Shown here piece by piece: positions 24,690 to 32,527 of a stretch of DNA of 64,000 bases. Below the pieces are notes generated by a model that did not search any database, was not told the DNA's origin, and was given only the letters and a program-made list of their open reading frames with translations. The stretch covers positions 124,001-188,000 of the forward strand of contig NZ_NIQU01000004.1 in the NCBI RefSeq assembly GCF_002741105.1, read 5' to 3'. The stretch's first letter is position 1. Each line of letters starts with the position of its first letter. The position numbers and the translations under genes were made by a program. This DNA comes from Pseudomonas sediminis. GTDB lineage: Bacteria > Pseudomonadota > Gammaproteobacteria > Pseudomonadales > Pseudomonadaceae.

Positions 24690-25538
24690 TCAACGGCTCC
24701 AGGCAACTACTTCCTGGCACTGCTCACCCAGCCCACTGATGCTCAGGCGCATGCGGTCACCGGCCTTGAGAAACTGTGGCGGTTTCATACCCGCGCCCAC
24801 GCCCGGCGGCGTGCCGGTGCAGATCACGTCGCCCGGGTTGAGCGTCATGAACTGGCTGATGTAGCTGACGATCTCGTCTATGGAAAAGATCATCGTACGG
24901 GTGTTGCCGTTCTGCCGGGTCTCGCCGTTCACGCTCAGGTGCATATCGAGATTGCGCAGGTCGGCGATTTCGTCAGGCGTCACCAACCACGGGCCGATCG
25001 GGGCGAAGGTGTCGCAGCCCTTGCCCTTGTCCCAGGTGCCGCCCCTTTCGAGTTGGTAGGCACGCTCGGACACGTCATTGACGATGCAGTAGCCGGCAAC
25101 ATGCTCCAGCGCCTGCTCACGCTCGACGTATTGCGCCTTGCGCCCGATGACGATGCCCAGCTCCACTTCCCAGTCGGTCTTTTCCGAGCCGCGCGGGATG
25201 ATCACCTGATCGTTCGGCCCACAGATGGCACTGGTCGCCTTCATGAACAACACCGGTTCGCTGGGCACCGGCAGATTGGATTCCTTGGCGTGATCGGCGT
25301 AGTTCAGGCCGACGCACAGCAGCTTGCCGATATTGGCGATAGGCGTGCCGATACGCACGCCATCCTCGACTCGCGGCAGGCTGGCCGGATCGAGCGCGCG
25401 CAGCTCATCGAGCGCCTTGGCGTCGAGCGTCTGCGGGTTGATATCGGGCACGTGCTGCGACAAGTCGCGCAGGCTGCCGTCGGCCGCGACCAGCGCCGGC
25501 TTCTCTTGGCCCGGCGGGCCGTAACGCAACAGTTTCAT
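24690..25538 (-). CDS. FAH-family hydrolase, probable 2,4-diketo-3-deoxy-sugar-acid hydrolase
   Basis: The 282-aa protein has the FAH fold with GKLLCVGLNYADHAKE near residue 75, the metal ligands in KTDWEVELGIVIG (near 125-137) and NDVSERAYQLERGGTWDKGKGCDTFAPIGPWLVT. This pattern matches the LRA6/2,4-diketo-3-deoxy-L-fuconate hydrolase group, which cleaves to pyruvate and a hydroxy acid such as L-lactate. AGGAAAAGG precedes the start. It overlaps the upstream dehydrogenase gene by 4 bases, fitting a dehydrogenase-then-hydrolase sequence. The true substrate is uncertain; acylpyruvate hydrolysis is an alternative. Confidence 0.82.
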   Translation of the reverse strand: MKLLRYGPPGQEKPALVAADGSLRDLSQHVPDINPQTLDAKALDELRALDPASLPRVEDGVRIGTPIANIGKLLCVGLNYADHAKESNLPVPSEPVLFMKATSAICGPNDQVIIPRGSEKTDWEVELGIVIGRKAQYVEREQALEHVAGYCIVNDVSERAYQLERGGTWDKGKGCDTFAPIGPWLVTPDEIADLRNLDMHLSVNGETRQNGNTRTMIFSIDEIVSYISQFMTLNPGDVICTGTPPGVGAGMKPPQFLKAGDRMRLSISGLGEQCQEVVAWSR

Positions 25539-26455
25539 GCCTTTTCCTCTTCCGCGTAGGCGCGTACGCGCACACCGTTGATCTCACCCAGCACATCGAA
25601 CAGGCGCGGGACGTACTTGTCGCCATGGCCCAGTGCCTTGGCCAGCATGAAGGTCTGGTACACGGCGTCGGACACGATGCCGGTGGTCGGCGTCATCTTG
25701 CTCAGCTCGGTGTAATAGCGCATGTCCTTCTCGCAGTTGGCCAGGGCGAACTGCTGCCCGGAATCGTCGCCCTTCAGGACATAGGGAATGATCCGCTCGA
25801 AGGTGCGGCTGTAGCCGCCGCTCATGCTGCAGATCTCGGCGAATGCGGCCAGGTCGATGCCATTCTTCGCCGCCGTGCAGAACGCCTCGGCGAGGATGGT
25901 GGCGTTGCCCTGGGAAATGAAGTTGTGGATAACCTTGGCCTTGTGGCCCGAGCCCAGGGGGCCAAGGTGGTGGATGGTCTCGGAGAAGCACTCGAGCACC
26001 GGGCGCACCTTGTCGAGCACCTCGGCATCGCCGCCGGCGAGCACATTGAGGCGTCCGGCCACGGCATCCTTGGGGGTCCGGTTGACCGGCGTATCGAGGT
26101 AATGGCCGCCTTGTGCAACCACCTGCGCGGCCAGGTCAGCGGTGCGGTTCGGATCACCCGTGCTGCAATCGACGACGATCTGCCCCGGGCGCAAGCCAGC
26201 GAGAATACCGGTCTCGCCAGCCAGAGCGCGGCCGACTTCCGCCGTGCCTGGCAGACACAGCAGTACCACGTCGACAGCACGCGTCAACTCGGCGGCGTTG
26301 GCGTATTCGCGGGCGCCCTTGCTGACCAGATCCTCGACCGGCTGACGGTTGCGGTGCGCCGTGACTCCGAGGCTGAAGCCCTTGTTCTGGATGTTGCTGG
26401 CCATGGCATGGCCCATCAACCCGAGGCCGATGAACCCAACATTGATTGCGGTCAT
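25535..26455 (-). CDS. NAD(P)-dependent beta-hydroxyacid dehydrogenase (3-hydroxyisobutyrate dehydrogenase-like)
   Basis: The 306-aa protein has the N-terminal Rossmann motif VGFIGLGLMGHAMASNI (GxGxxG), the substrate-binding DTPVNRTPKDAVAG near residue 120, and GSGHKAKVIHNFI near 170, where K is the usual catalytic lysine. Family members include HIBADH, tartronate semialdehyde reductase and sugar-acid dehydrogenases. GGAGTCTC precedes the ATG. It overlaps the hydrolase gene, suggesting it makes the diketo acid. It follows dctP in the same operon after a hairpin. Confidence 0.88.
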   Translation of the reverse strand: MTAINVGFIGLGLMGHAMASNIQNKGFSLGVTAHRNRQPVEDLVSKGAREYANAAELTRAVDVVLLCLPGTAEVGRALAGETGILAGLRPGQIVVDCSTGDPNRTADLAAQVVAQGGHYLDTPVNRTPKDAVAGRLNVLAGGDAEVLDKVRPVLECFSETIHHLGPLGSGHKAKVIHNFISQGNATILAEAFCTAAKNGIDLAAFAEICSMSGGYSRTFERIIPYVLKGDDSGQQFALANCEKDMRYYTELSKMTPTTGIVSDAVYQTFMLAKALGHGDKYVPRLFDVLGEINGVRVRAYAEEEKA

Positions 26456-26479
26456 GAGACTCCACCTTGCATGTAGCGA

Positions 26480-26510
26480 CTGTGCCCGGCACCAGCCGTG
26501 CCGAGCACAG
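26480..26510 (-). promoter_or_regulatory. Intercistronic hairpin after dctP
   Basis: CTGTGC and GGCAC pair with GTGCC and GCACAG around a 5-nt loop, with a 2-nt internal bulge on each side. It sits between dctP and the dehydrogenase gene with no T tract, so it may protect the dctP message end or reduce read-through. Confidence 0.5.
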
Positions 26511-26520
26511 GCGTAAAGGG

Positions 26521-27543
26521 TTACTGAGCGTTGCGGACCTTGGCGATCTCGGCGTTCATTTCATCCATCAGCGCCGGGCCATACTCGGCGACCAGCTTCT
26601 CGACGGTCGGACGCACCTGCTCACGCATGCGCTCGATTTCCTCAGGCGCGACTTCGTTGATCTGCATGCCATGCTTGGCCAGCGCCTCGCGCGAGCTGAC
26701 GTCCATATCGCGCGATACCTTGCGCTCGTAGGCCTGTGCCTCCAGCGATGCACTGCGTACCAGTTCACGCTCGGTTTCGTTGAGCTTGTCCCAGGTGCGC
26801 TTGCTGAAGATCGCCACCAGCGGATCGTAGAAGTGGCCGGTCAGCGACAGGTACTTCTGCACTTCGTAGAACTTCGAGGTTTCGATAGCCGCCAGTGGGT
26901 TCTCCTGGCCATCCACGGTGCGGGTTTCCATCGCGGTGTACAGCTCGGTGAACGACAGCGGCACCACGTTGGCACCCAGCGCCTTGAACGATTCGATGGC
27001 GGTCGGAATCTGCTGCAGACGCAGTTTCAGGCCTTTGATGTCTTCCAGCTTCTGCACCGGGTGCTTGCTGTTGGTGATATGACGAAAGCCATGATCCCAG
27101 TAGCCAAGGCCGATCAAACCATGTGGTTCCAGGGTGGTCAGCAGGTTCTGCCCGGCCGGACCGTCAAGCACGGCATCGACCTCGGCGGAGTTCTGGAACA
27201 GGAACGGCAGGCCATACAGGGCGAAACCCTTTTCGATGCCCGAGAGCAGGCCGGGAGTTACCAGCGTCATGTCGACAGTGCCGCCCTGTACGGACGAGAT
27301 CACCTGGGCATCGCCACCCAGTGTGCCGCTGGCGAACACCATGACCTTCATTTTGCCGCCGCTCTTTTCCTTGATGATCTCGGCGAATTTCTGCGCGCCC
27401 AGGCCATGCGGGTGGTCCTTGGCCTGGACGAAAGCGATCTTGAAGTTGTGGCGGTTGATCTCCTCTGCAGCCTGACTGGCGGCAGACAACAGCAGGGCCG
27501 AGGAGCAGAGCAGTGCGGCGAGGGCTTTGGGGATGAATTTCAT
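26521..27543 (-). CDS. dctP: TRAP transporter substrate-binding protein
   Basis: The 340-aa protein binds the transported acid in the periplasm. It has a signal peptide ending around SAASQAAE, then the DctP fold with HPHGLGAQKFAEIIKEKSGGKMKV and the family arginine region near LKLRLQQIPTAIESFKALGANVVPL. I chose ATG 27543 because GAGGAAACC precedes it. Unusually it is third in the operon after dctQ and dctM, and hairpins lie on both sides (26480 and 27606). This group typically binds sugar acids such as uronates or aldonates, consistent with the neighbours. Confidence 0.94.
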   Translation of the reverse strand: MKFIPKALAALLCSSALLLSAASQAAEEINRHNFKIAFVQAKDHPHGLGAQKFAEIIKEKSGGKMKVMVFASGTLGGDAQVISSVQGGTVDMTLVTPGLLSGIEKGFALYGLPFLFQNSAEVDAVLDGPAGQNLLTTLEPHGLIGLGYWDHGFRHITNSKHPVQKLEDIKGLKLRLQQIPTAIESFKALGANVVPLSFTELYTAMETRTVDGQENPLAAIETSKFYEVQKYLSLTGHFYDPLVAIFSKRTWDKLNETERELVRSASLEAQAYERKVSRDMDVSSREALAKHGMQINEVAPEEIERMREQVRPTVEKLVAEYGPALMDEMNAEIAKVRNAQ

Positions 27544-27605
27544 AAGGTTTCCTCTTGTTGTTATTACCGCCAGCAATGGCGGGGAAATGGGCGAAACAGC
27601 CCGCT

Positions 27606-27637
27606 CCGCATTCGCCGTCAGAACACGACGAATGCGG
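27606..27637 (-). promoter_or_regulatory. Intercistronic hairpin between dctM and dctP
   Basis: CCGCATTCG (27606-27614) is perfectly complementary to CGAATGCGG (27629-27637). It lies just after the dctM stop, 63 bases before dctP, with no T tract. Hairpins here could raise the level of the binding-protein message relative to the membrane subunits. Confidence 0.55.
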
Positions 27638-27646
27638 TGTTGTCGA

Positions 27647-28927
27647 TCAGTAGAGCCACTGCGCGGGTACCAGCAGCAGTTGCGGGAAGGCCAGCAGCAG
27701 GCCGATCACCAGCAGTTCGGCGAGCAGGAAGGGCAACACACCGCGGATGGTCGCGACGAAGTCGATCTTCGCCACACCGGCCACCACGTTGAGCACCAGC
27801 CCAACGGGCGGAGTGATCAGCCCGATGGCGCAGGTCATGACGAAAATCACGCCGAAGTAGATAGGATCGATACCGGCCGCGACGGCCACCGGCATCATCA
27901 CCGGAGCCAGAATCAGGATGATCGGCGACATGTCCATGGCCATGCCGATCAGCACGATGATGGCGACGATCAGCAGCATCAGCAGACGCGGGCTGTCCAT
28001 CAGCGGCTCCAGTACCTCGACCACCGAGCTTGGCAAGTCGGCCACGGTGATCATCCAGGCAGCGACCATCGCCGAGGCGACCAGGAACATCACCATCGCC
28101 GTGGTCATCACCGAAGACACCAGTACCTGGTACATGCTTTTCCAGGTCAGCTCACGGTAGATCACCAGGGAAACGAACAGCGCATAGACAGCTGCCACCA
28201 CGCCCGCTTCCGTGGGCGTGAAGATCCCGGCGCGCAGGCCAACGAGGATGATCACCGGCAGCAGAAGCGCCCAGACACCTTCGTAGAACGCCTTGGCGAC
28301 TTCGCGCATCGGCGCTCGCGGGCGGGTGATCAGCGTCTCGCGGCGCGAGATGATGGCCCAGGCGATACACAGCGACACACCCATCATCAGACCGGGCGCG
28401 ATACCGGCGAGAAACAGTTTGGTGATCGATACGTTGGCCGCCACGCCGAACAGAATCAGGCCAATCGAAGGCGGCAAAACCGGGGCGATGATGCCCGATG
28501 CAGCGACAAGACCACCGGCAATCGCCTTGTCGTGACCGACCTTGACCATCATCGGCACCAGCAGCGCAGCCAGCGCAGCGGCATCCGCCGCAGCCGAGCC
28601 TGACAGGCTGGCCAGCACGCAGGCGGCCAGGATGGTGACATAGCCAAGCCCGCCTTTGATGTGGCCGACCAGAGCAACGGCCATGTTGACGATACGCCGG
28701 GACAGACCACCGGCATTCATCAGCTCACCCGCGAGCATGAAGAACGGAACAGCCATCAGCGGGAAGCTGTCGGCACCATTGACCAGACCCTGGGCGACGA
28801 TTTGCGCATCGAACAGATCGAGGTGATACATCATGGCCAGTGCGCAGAGGATCAGCGCATAGGAGATGGGTACACCAATGGCCATGGCGCCCAGCAGAGA
28901 CAGTACGAATATCGCGATGATGACCAT
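27647..28927 (-). CDS. dctM: TRAP transporter large permease
   Basis: DctM is the ion-coupled channel subunit. The 426-aa protein is hydrophobic throughout with about 12 helices and has family segments SFPLMAVPFFMLAGELMN, GSAAADAAALAALLVPMM, PPSIGLILFGV and ITPPVGLVLNVV. I chose ATG 28927 over the GTG three bases upstream because it has better spacing to GGAG. dctQ lies 67 bases upstream on the same strand. Confidence 0.95.
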   Translation of the reverse strand: MVIIAIFVLSLLGAMAIGVPISYALILCALAMMYHLDLFDAQIVAQGLVNGADSFPLMAVPFFMLAGELMNAGGLSRRIVNMAVALVGHIKGGLGYVTILAACVLASLSGSAAADAAALAALLVPMMVKVGHDKAIAGGLVAASGIIAPVLPPSIGLILFGVAANVSITKLFLAGIAPGLMMGVSLCIAWAIISRRETLITRPRAPMREVAKAFYEGVWALLLPVIILVGLRAGIFTPTEAGVVAAVYALFVSLVIYRELTWKSMYQVLVSSVMTTAMVMFLVASAMVAAWMITVADLPSSVVEVLEPLMDSPRLLMLLIVAIIVLIGMAMDMSPIILILAPVMMPVAVAAGIDPIYFGVIFVMTCAIGLITPPVGLVLNVVAGVAKIDFVATIRGVLPFLLAELLVIGLLLAFPQLLLVPAQWLY

Positions 28928-28994
28928 CACATCACTCCGATTCTTATTATGAAATTGAGCGCCGGCGGCAGGCCGGGCGAAATACTGGAAAGCG

Positions 28995-29498
28995 CTACTG
29001 ATGCAGCTCGGCCGAGAGGTCAGGTCGCGGTATTTCGCCGCCCAGTGCGAGACGGGCGATCTCGTAGAGATGAATCAGGCAGGCCGAGATGCCGAAGAAC
29101 ACACCAGAGCCGTAGAACAGGCCCATCGACCAGCCAGCGACCGGCGACGGTACGTTCCAGTTGATTTCCATCTGCTGCCAACTGCCCCAGAAGAACAGCC
29201 CGGAACAGGCCAGCATCAGCAATTGGGAAAGGATCAGGCAGCCGCGCTCACCCCAGCTCGGCAGCGCCCGGAGCGCCAGGTCCACACTCATGTGACCCCG
29301 CTCGCGCAGCAGCACCACGGCACCAAGGAACGTCAGCCAGACGAAGGCCCAACGCGAAATTTCTTCGGAAATGAGGATGCTTTCGTTGAAGCCGTAGCGC
29401 AGCACGACGTTGCCGAATACCAGCACCACCATGGTCACCAGGCAGATGATCGCCAGCACCTTGAGCAGGGTGAAATAACCGTCGACGAGCTTATGCAT
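28995..29498 (-). CDS. dctQ: TRAP transporter small membrane subunit
   Basis: The 167-aa protein has four transmembrane segments and the DctQ signatures VFGNVVLRYGFNESILISEEISRW and FLGAVVLLRERGHMSVD. I chose ATG 29498 (MHKLVDGYFTLLKVL) with GGAG a few bases upstream; longer readings enter the promoter region. It is the first gene of the TRAP operon. The 228-bp region to the divergent dehydratase gene holds the promoters and a putative operator at 29659. Confidence 0.92.
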   Translation of the reverse strand: MHKLVDGYFTLLKVLAIICLVTMVVLVFGNVVLRYGFNESILISEEISRWAFVWLTFLGAVVLLRERGHMSVDLALRALPSWGERGCLILSQLLMLACSGLFFWGSWQQMEINWNVPSPVAGWSMGLFYGSGVFFGISACLIHLYEIARLALGGEIPRPDLSAELHQ

Positions 29499-29658
29499 GA
29501 CGGCGCTCCAGCAAGCTGACGATGACAGCGTACAGGCAGGATGTCGGCTGGCAGCCAACGCTCCCGGAAGGATGGGAATGAGCCATCGGGAAAGCCTCAC
29601 ATTGTTGTTTTTGTAAGCTGGCAAGCAGCCCTGTGGAGCCGACACTAACATCACAAAT

Positions 29659-29676
29659 TATTGCGTGCAATGTTCA
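29659..29676. promoter_or_regulatory. Putative operator shared with the gntR upstream region
   Basis: The core ATTGCGTGCAAT is a palindrome followed by GTTC. The same arrangement, TTGCATGCAATGTTC, lies upstream of the gntR gene at 32459. It sits between the divergent TRAP operon and the UxaA-family gene, so one site could control both. Confidence 0.55.
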
Positions 29677-29726
29677 TTTTTGTCAGTATCGTCGCCAGTC
29701 GATCACAACAACAATGAGAACGAGCC

Positions 29727-31262
29727 ATGCAACTCATCACCAACACCCCAGCCGTGGTCATCCTCAGCGATCTCGATTCGGTCGCGGTCGCACGCCGCGC
29801 GCTGGCCCAGGGCAGCCGAGTCGAAAAGCTCGATCTAGAGGCTCTGGACGATATCCCCGCCGGTCACAAGATCGCCCGTTGCCACATTGCCGCCGGGCAA
29901 CCGGTTCTCAAATACGGTCAGGTCATCGGTGTCGCCAGCCAGGACATCGCCGCCGGCGCACATGTACACACCCACAACGTGGTGATGCCGCAAAGTCACT
30001 CCAGCGGCGAACTCCCCGCGGCCATCGAGCGCACACCGGTGCTACCGCCGGAGCAACGTCGTCGCTTCATGGGTTATCGCCGCCCGGACGGCCGCGTCGG
30101 CACGCGCAACTACATCGGTATCTTGTCCACGGTGAACTGTTCGGCGACGGTGTCGCGCGCAGTGGCGGCGCATTTCAATGGGTCGGAATTGCTCAAGCGC
30201 TACAACATCGATGGCGTGGTGGCGCTGACCCATGGCAGCGGCTGTGCGATCAACACCGAATCGGAAGGCTTCAAGTTTCTCGAGCGCAGCATCTGGGGCT
30301 ACGCCTGCAACCCGAATATCGCGGGTGCGCTGGTCATCGGCCTGGGTTGTGAGACCAACCAGATCAGCTCGCTGATGAAGCGCTACAACATCAGCGAAGG
30401 ACCGAACTTCCGCGTCTTCAACATCCAGAATGCCGGCGGTACCCGCGCCAGCATCGCCCGCGCCATCGAGCAGGTGACCGAGATGCTTGACGCCATCGGC
30501 CGCCTGGAACGCACCTCGGAAAGTGTCGAGCACATCATGGTCGGCATGCAGTGCGGCGGCTCCGACGGTTATTCCGGCATCACCGCCAATCCAGCACTGG
30601 GCTACGCAGCCGACCTGCTGGCGCAGCACGGCGGCACTGCAATCCTCAGCGAGACGCCAGAAATCTACGGCGCCGAGCACCTGTTGATCGCCCGTGCGAT
30701 CAGCCATGAAGTGGGCCAGAAGCTGCTCGACCGCCTGACCTGGTGGGAGGAATACACGCGCATCAACGGTGCCGAGCTGAACAACAACCCCTCGCCAGGC
30801 AACAAGGCAGGCGGCCTGACCACCATCCTGGAAAAATCCCTCGGTGCGGCGGCCAAGGGCGGCACCAGCTCGCTCAACGGCGTATACGAATGGGGCGAGC
30901 CGATCACCGAACGCGGCTTCGTGTTCATGGACAGCCCCGGCTATGACCCGGTATCCGTGACCGGCCAGGTCGCCTCCGGCGCCAACATGATCTGCTTCAC
31001 CACCGGCCGCGGCTCGGTGTCCGGCTTCAAACCGGCGCCGTGCATCAAGCTGGCCACCAACACCGAGATGTTCCGCAAGCTGGAAGAGGACATGGACATC
31101 AACTGCGGCGGCATCGTCGATGGTGAGTTGAGCATCGCCGAAGCCGGGCAGAAGATCTTCGACATCCTTATCGAGATCGCCTCGGGCGAGCCGTCCAAGA
31201 GTGAGCTGTACAACTACGGCGACAACGAGTTCGTCCCTTGGCAGGTGGGCGCGGTGACCTGA
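29727..31262 (+). CDS. UxaA/GarD-family sugar-acid dehydratase
   Basis: The 511-aa enzyme has an N-terminal SAF domain (about residues 10-90) followed by the altronate/galactarate dehydratase domain, beginning GYRRPDGRVGTRNYIGIL with STVNCSA. Other family blocks are THGSGCAI, GLGCETNQI, GMQCGGSDGYSGITANPALG and NPSPGNKAGGLT, including the cysteines expected for an iron site. The family dehydrates D-altronate, D-galactarate or related acids to 2-keto-3-deoxy products. It is divergent from the TRAP operon and would provide the first step for the imported acid. The exact substrate is unresolved; neither uxaA nor garD can be chosen with confidence. Confidence 0.9.
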   Translation: MQLITNTPAVVILSDLDSVAVARRALAQGSRVEKLDLEALDDIPAGHKIARCHIAAGQPVLKYGQVIGVASQDIAAGAHVHTHNVVMPQSHSSGELPAAIERTPVLPPEQRRRFMGYRRPDGRVGTRNYIGILSTVNCSATVSRAVAAHFNGSELLKRYNIDGVVALTHGSGCAINTESEGFKFLERSIWGYACNPNIAGALVIGLGCETNQISSLMKRYNISEGPNFRVFNIQNAGGTRASIARAIEQVTEMLDAIGRLERTSESVEHIMVGMQCGGSDGYSGITANPALGYAADLLAQHGGTAILSETPEIYGAEHLLIARAISHEVGQKLLDRLTWWEEYTRINGAELNNNPSPGNKAGGLTTILEKSLGAAAKGGTSSLNGVYEWGEPITERGFVFMDSPGYDPVSVTGQVASGANMICFTTGRGSVSGFKPAPCIKLATNTEMFRKLEEDMDINCGGIVDGELSIAEAGQKIFDILIEIASGEPSKSELYNYGDNEFVPWQVGAVT

Positions 31263-31282
31263 CCGTCAGGCGCTGAGGGAAT

Positions 31283-31312
31283 GAAAACGTCCGGGCGATC
31301 CCGGCCGTTTTC
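31283..31312 (+). terminator. Terminator after the dehydratase gene
   Basis: GAAAACG and CCGGG (31283-31295) pair with CCCGG and CGTTTTC (31300-31312) with one mismatch, loop CGAT. It lies 20 bases after the stop; the T run is inside the stem, so termination may be moderate. Confidence 0.75.
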
Positions 31313-31350
31313 GTCTCGATTGGAAGGTGCCAGCGGAGCGCACCCAATGG

Positions 31351-31370
31351 TAGGGTGCGCCGTGCGCACC
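31351..31370. repeat. Second copy of the TAGGGTGCGCC repeat arm
   Basis: TAGGGTGCGCCGTGCGCACC resembles the left arm of the element at 23179. Nearby, GGTGCCAGCGGAGCGCACC (31326-31344) forms a further inverted pair. It lies between the dehydratase and gntR stops. Confidence 0.7.
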
Positions 31371-31383
31371 AACACCAGACAGC

Positions 31384-32364
31384 CTAAGCCTCGACCCGTT
31401 CTAGATAGGGCACCGCCTGGATCACGTTCTGCGCGCGGAACTGCGCCAGGCGCTGCTTGACCTTGCGCTCGGCGATCACCAGGTGCTCCTCCATGCTCTG
31501 CGCCGCCAGGTCAGGGCGACCGGCCTGCAGGTTCTCGAAGATGCTCAGGTGCTCGCGGAAGAAGGGTTCTTCATCGGGGAAGTAACTCTTGTCCAGCAGG
31601 ATGTGCTTGCCCGACAGCAGCAGCGAGTGGGTGCGGCGCAATATCTGCAGCATCTGCCGATTGGGACAGCGGCCCAGGGTTTCGATGTGCAGGTCGCTTT
31701 CAAGATCGTCGAACTGGTGGCTGTCCATGTCCGGGTAGAGATCCATCGCCTGGTGCAGACGCTCGATATACCCCTCGATCTGCTCGCCATCGATGAACTC
31801 CGCCGCCCGCATCAGCACATAAGGCTCCAGGCGCCGACGCACTTCGTACAGCTCAGCCAAACGCGCCTCGTCCCACTGCCCGAGCTGCCAACGGGAGCGC
31901 TCGTCGCGCTCGACCAACCCCATCAGCGAAAGGCGCGTGAGCACCTGGCTGGAGACCGTGCGGCTGATGGCGTAATGGCGGGACAGTTCGAGCTCGTTGA
32001 TGCGATAGGTACCGAACAGCGACTGGTGCAGCAAGTCCCGTTCGATCTGGTCGTATACGGATTTCCAGGTTTCAGTCTTGCGCGGAGCCTGAGCCTGGTC
32101 ATCCGTCAGCTTGAAATCAGCGGCCTCGAGCTTGCGCCGCAGCACCTTGCCGGGCTGCGCACCAACCAGATAACCACGGCCTTCGAACGTACAGACAAGA
32201 CCTGCCTGATGCAGGCTGAGCAGCGCCTGGCGCACAGGCGAGCGGCTCACCCCGAACAGATCCGCCAGGGGTCCTTCAAGCAGCAACGTTCCCGACTTGA
32301 GTCGACCTTTACGGATGCTCGTTGCGATGAGTTCGAATAACTGATCGTTGAGGTGCTTCTTCAT
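31384..32364 (-). CDS. GntR-family regulator with two winged-helix domains
   Basis: The 326-aa protein (from MKKHLNDQ at 32364) has a GntR winged helix at about residues 5-70 (PLADLFGVSRSPVRQALLSL), a linker, a second winged-helix-like segment at about 98-165 (LSRHYAISRTVSSQVLTRL), then an FCD-type effector domain from about 165. FCD regulators have one such DNA-binding domain, so the duplication is odd. A GTG at 32403 with GGAG upstream is an alternative start. It is likely the local regulator: a TTGCATGCAATGTTC site lies about 95 bases upstream and a copy sits at the TRAP/dehydratase promoter. Confidence 0.85.
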   Translation of the reverse strand: MKKHLNDQLFELIATSIRKGRLKSGTLLLEGPLADLFGVSRSPVRQALLSLHQAGLVCTFEGRGYLVGAQPGKVLRRKLEAADFKLTDDQAQAPRKTETWKSVYDQIERDLLHQSLFGTYRINELELSRHYAISRTVSSQVLTRLSLMGLVERDERSRWQLGQWDEARLAELYEVRRRLEPYVLMRAAEFIDGEQIEGYIERLHQAMDLYPDMDSHQFDDLESDLHIETLGRCPNRQMLQILRRTHSLLLSGKHILLDKSYFPDEEPFFREHLSIFENLQAGRPDLAAQSMEEHLVIAERKVKQRLAQFRAQNVIQAVPYLERVEA

Positions 32365-32458
32365 TATTGTTTTCGGGTCGTATGTGAGAAGGGAAAGAAC
32401 CACAGAGCTCCATGCCCCGCAATACTCCTACATATGACAGCCTCATACAAAACAGCTT

Positions 32459-32473
32459 TTGCATGCAATGTTC
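32459..32473. promoter_or_regulatory. Putative operator upstream of gntR
   Basis: TTGCATGCAATGTTC matches the site at 29661 except for one base in the core (A for G). It lies between the gntR start and the end of the araC gene, where gntR autoregulation would act. Confidence 0.5.
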
Positions 32474-32527
32474 TTTATCGACAACTCGTTGTAGCGTGAC
32501 GACATATGCCAGGCGATGTGCACGTCC

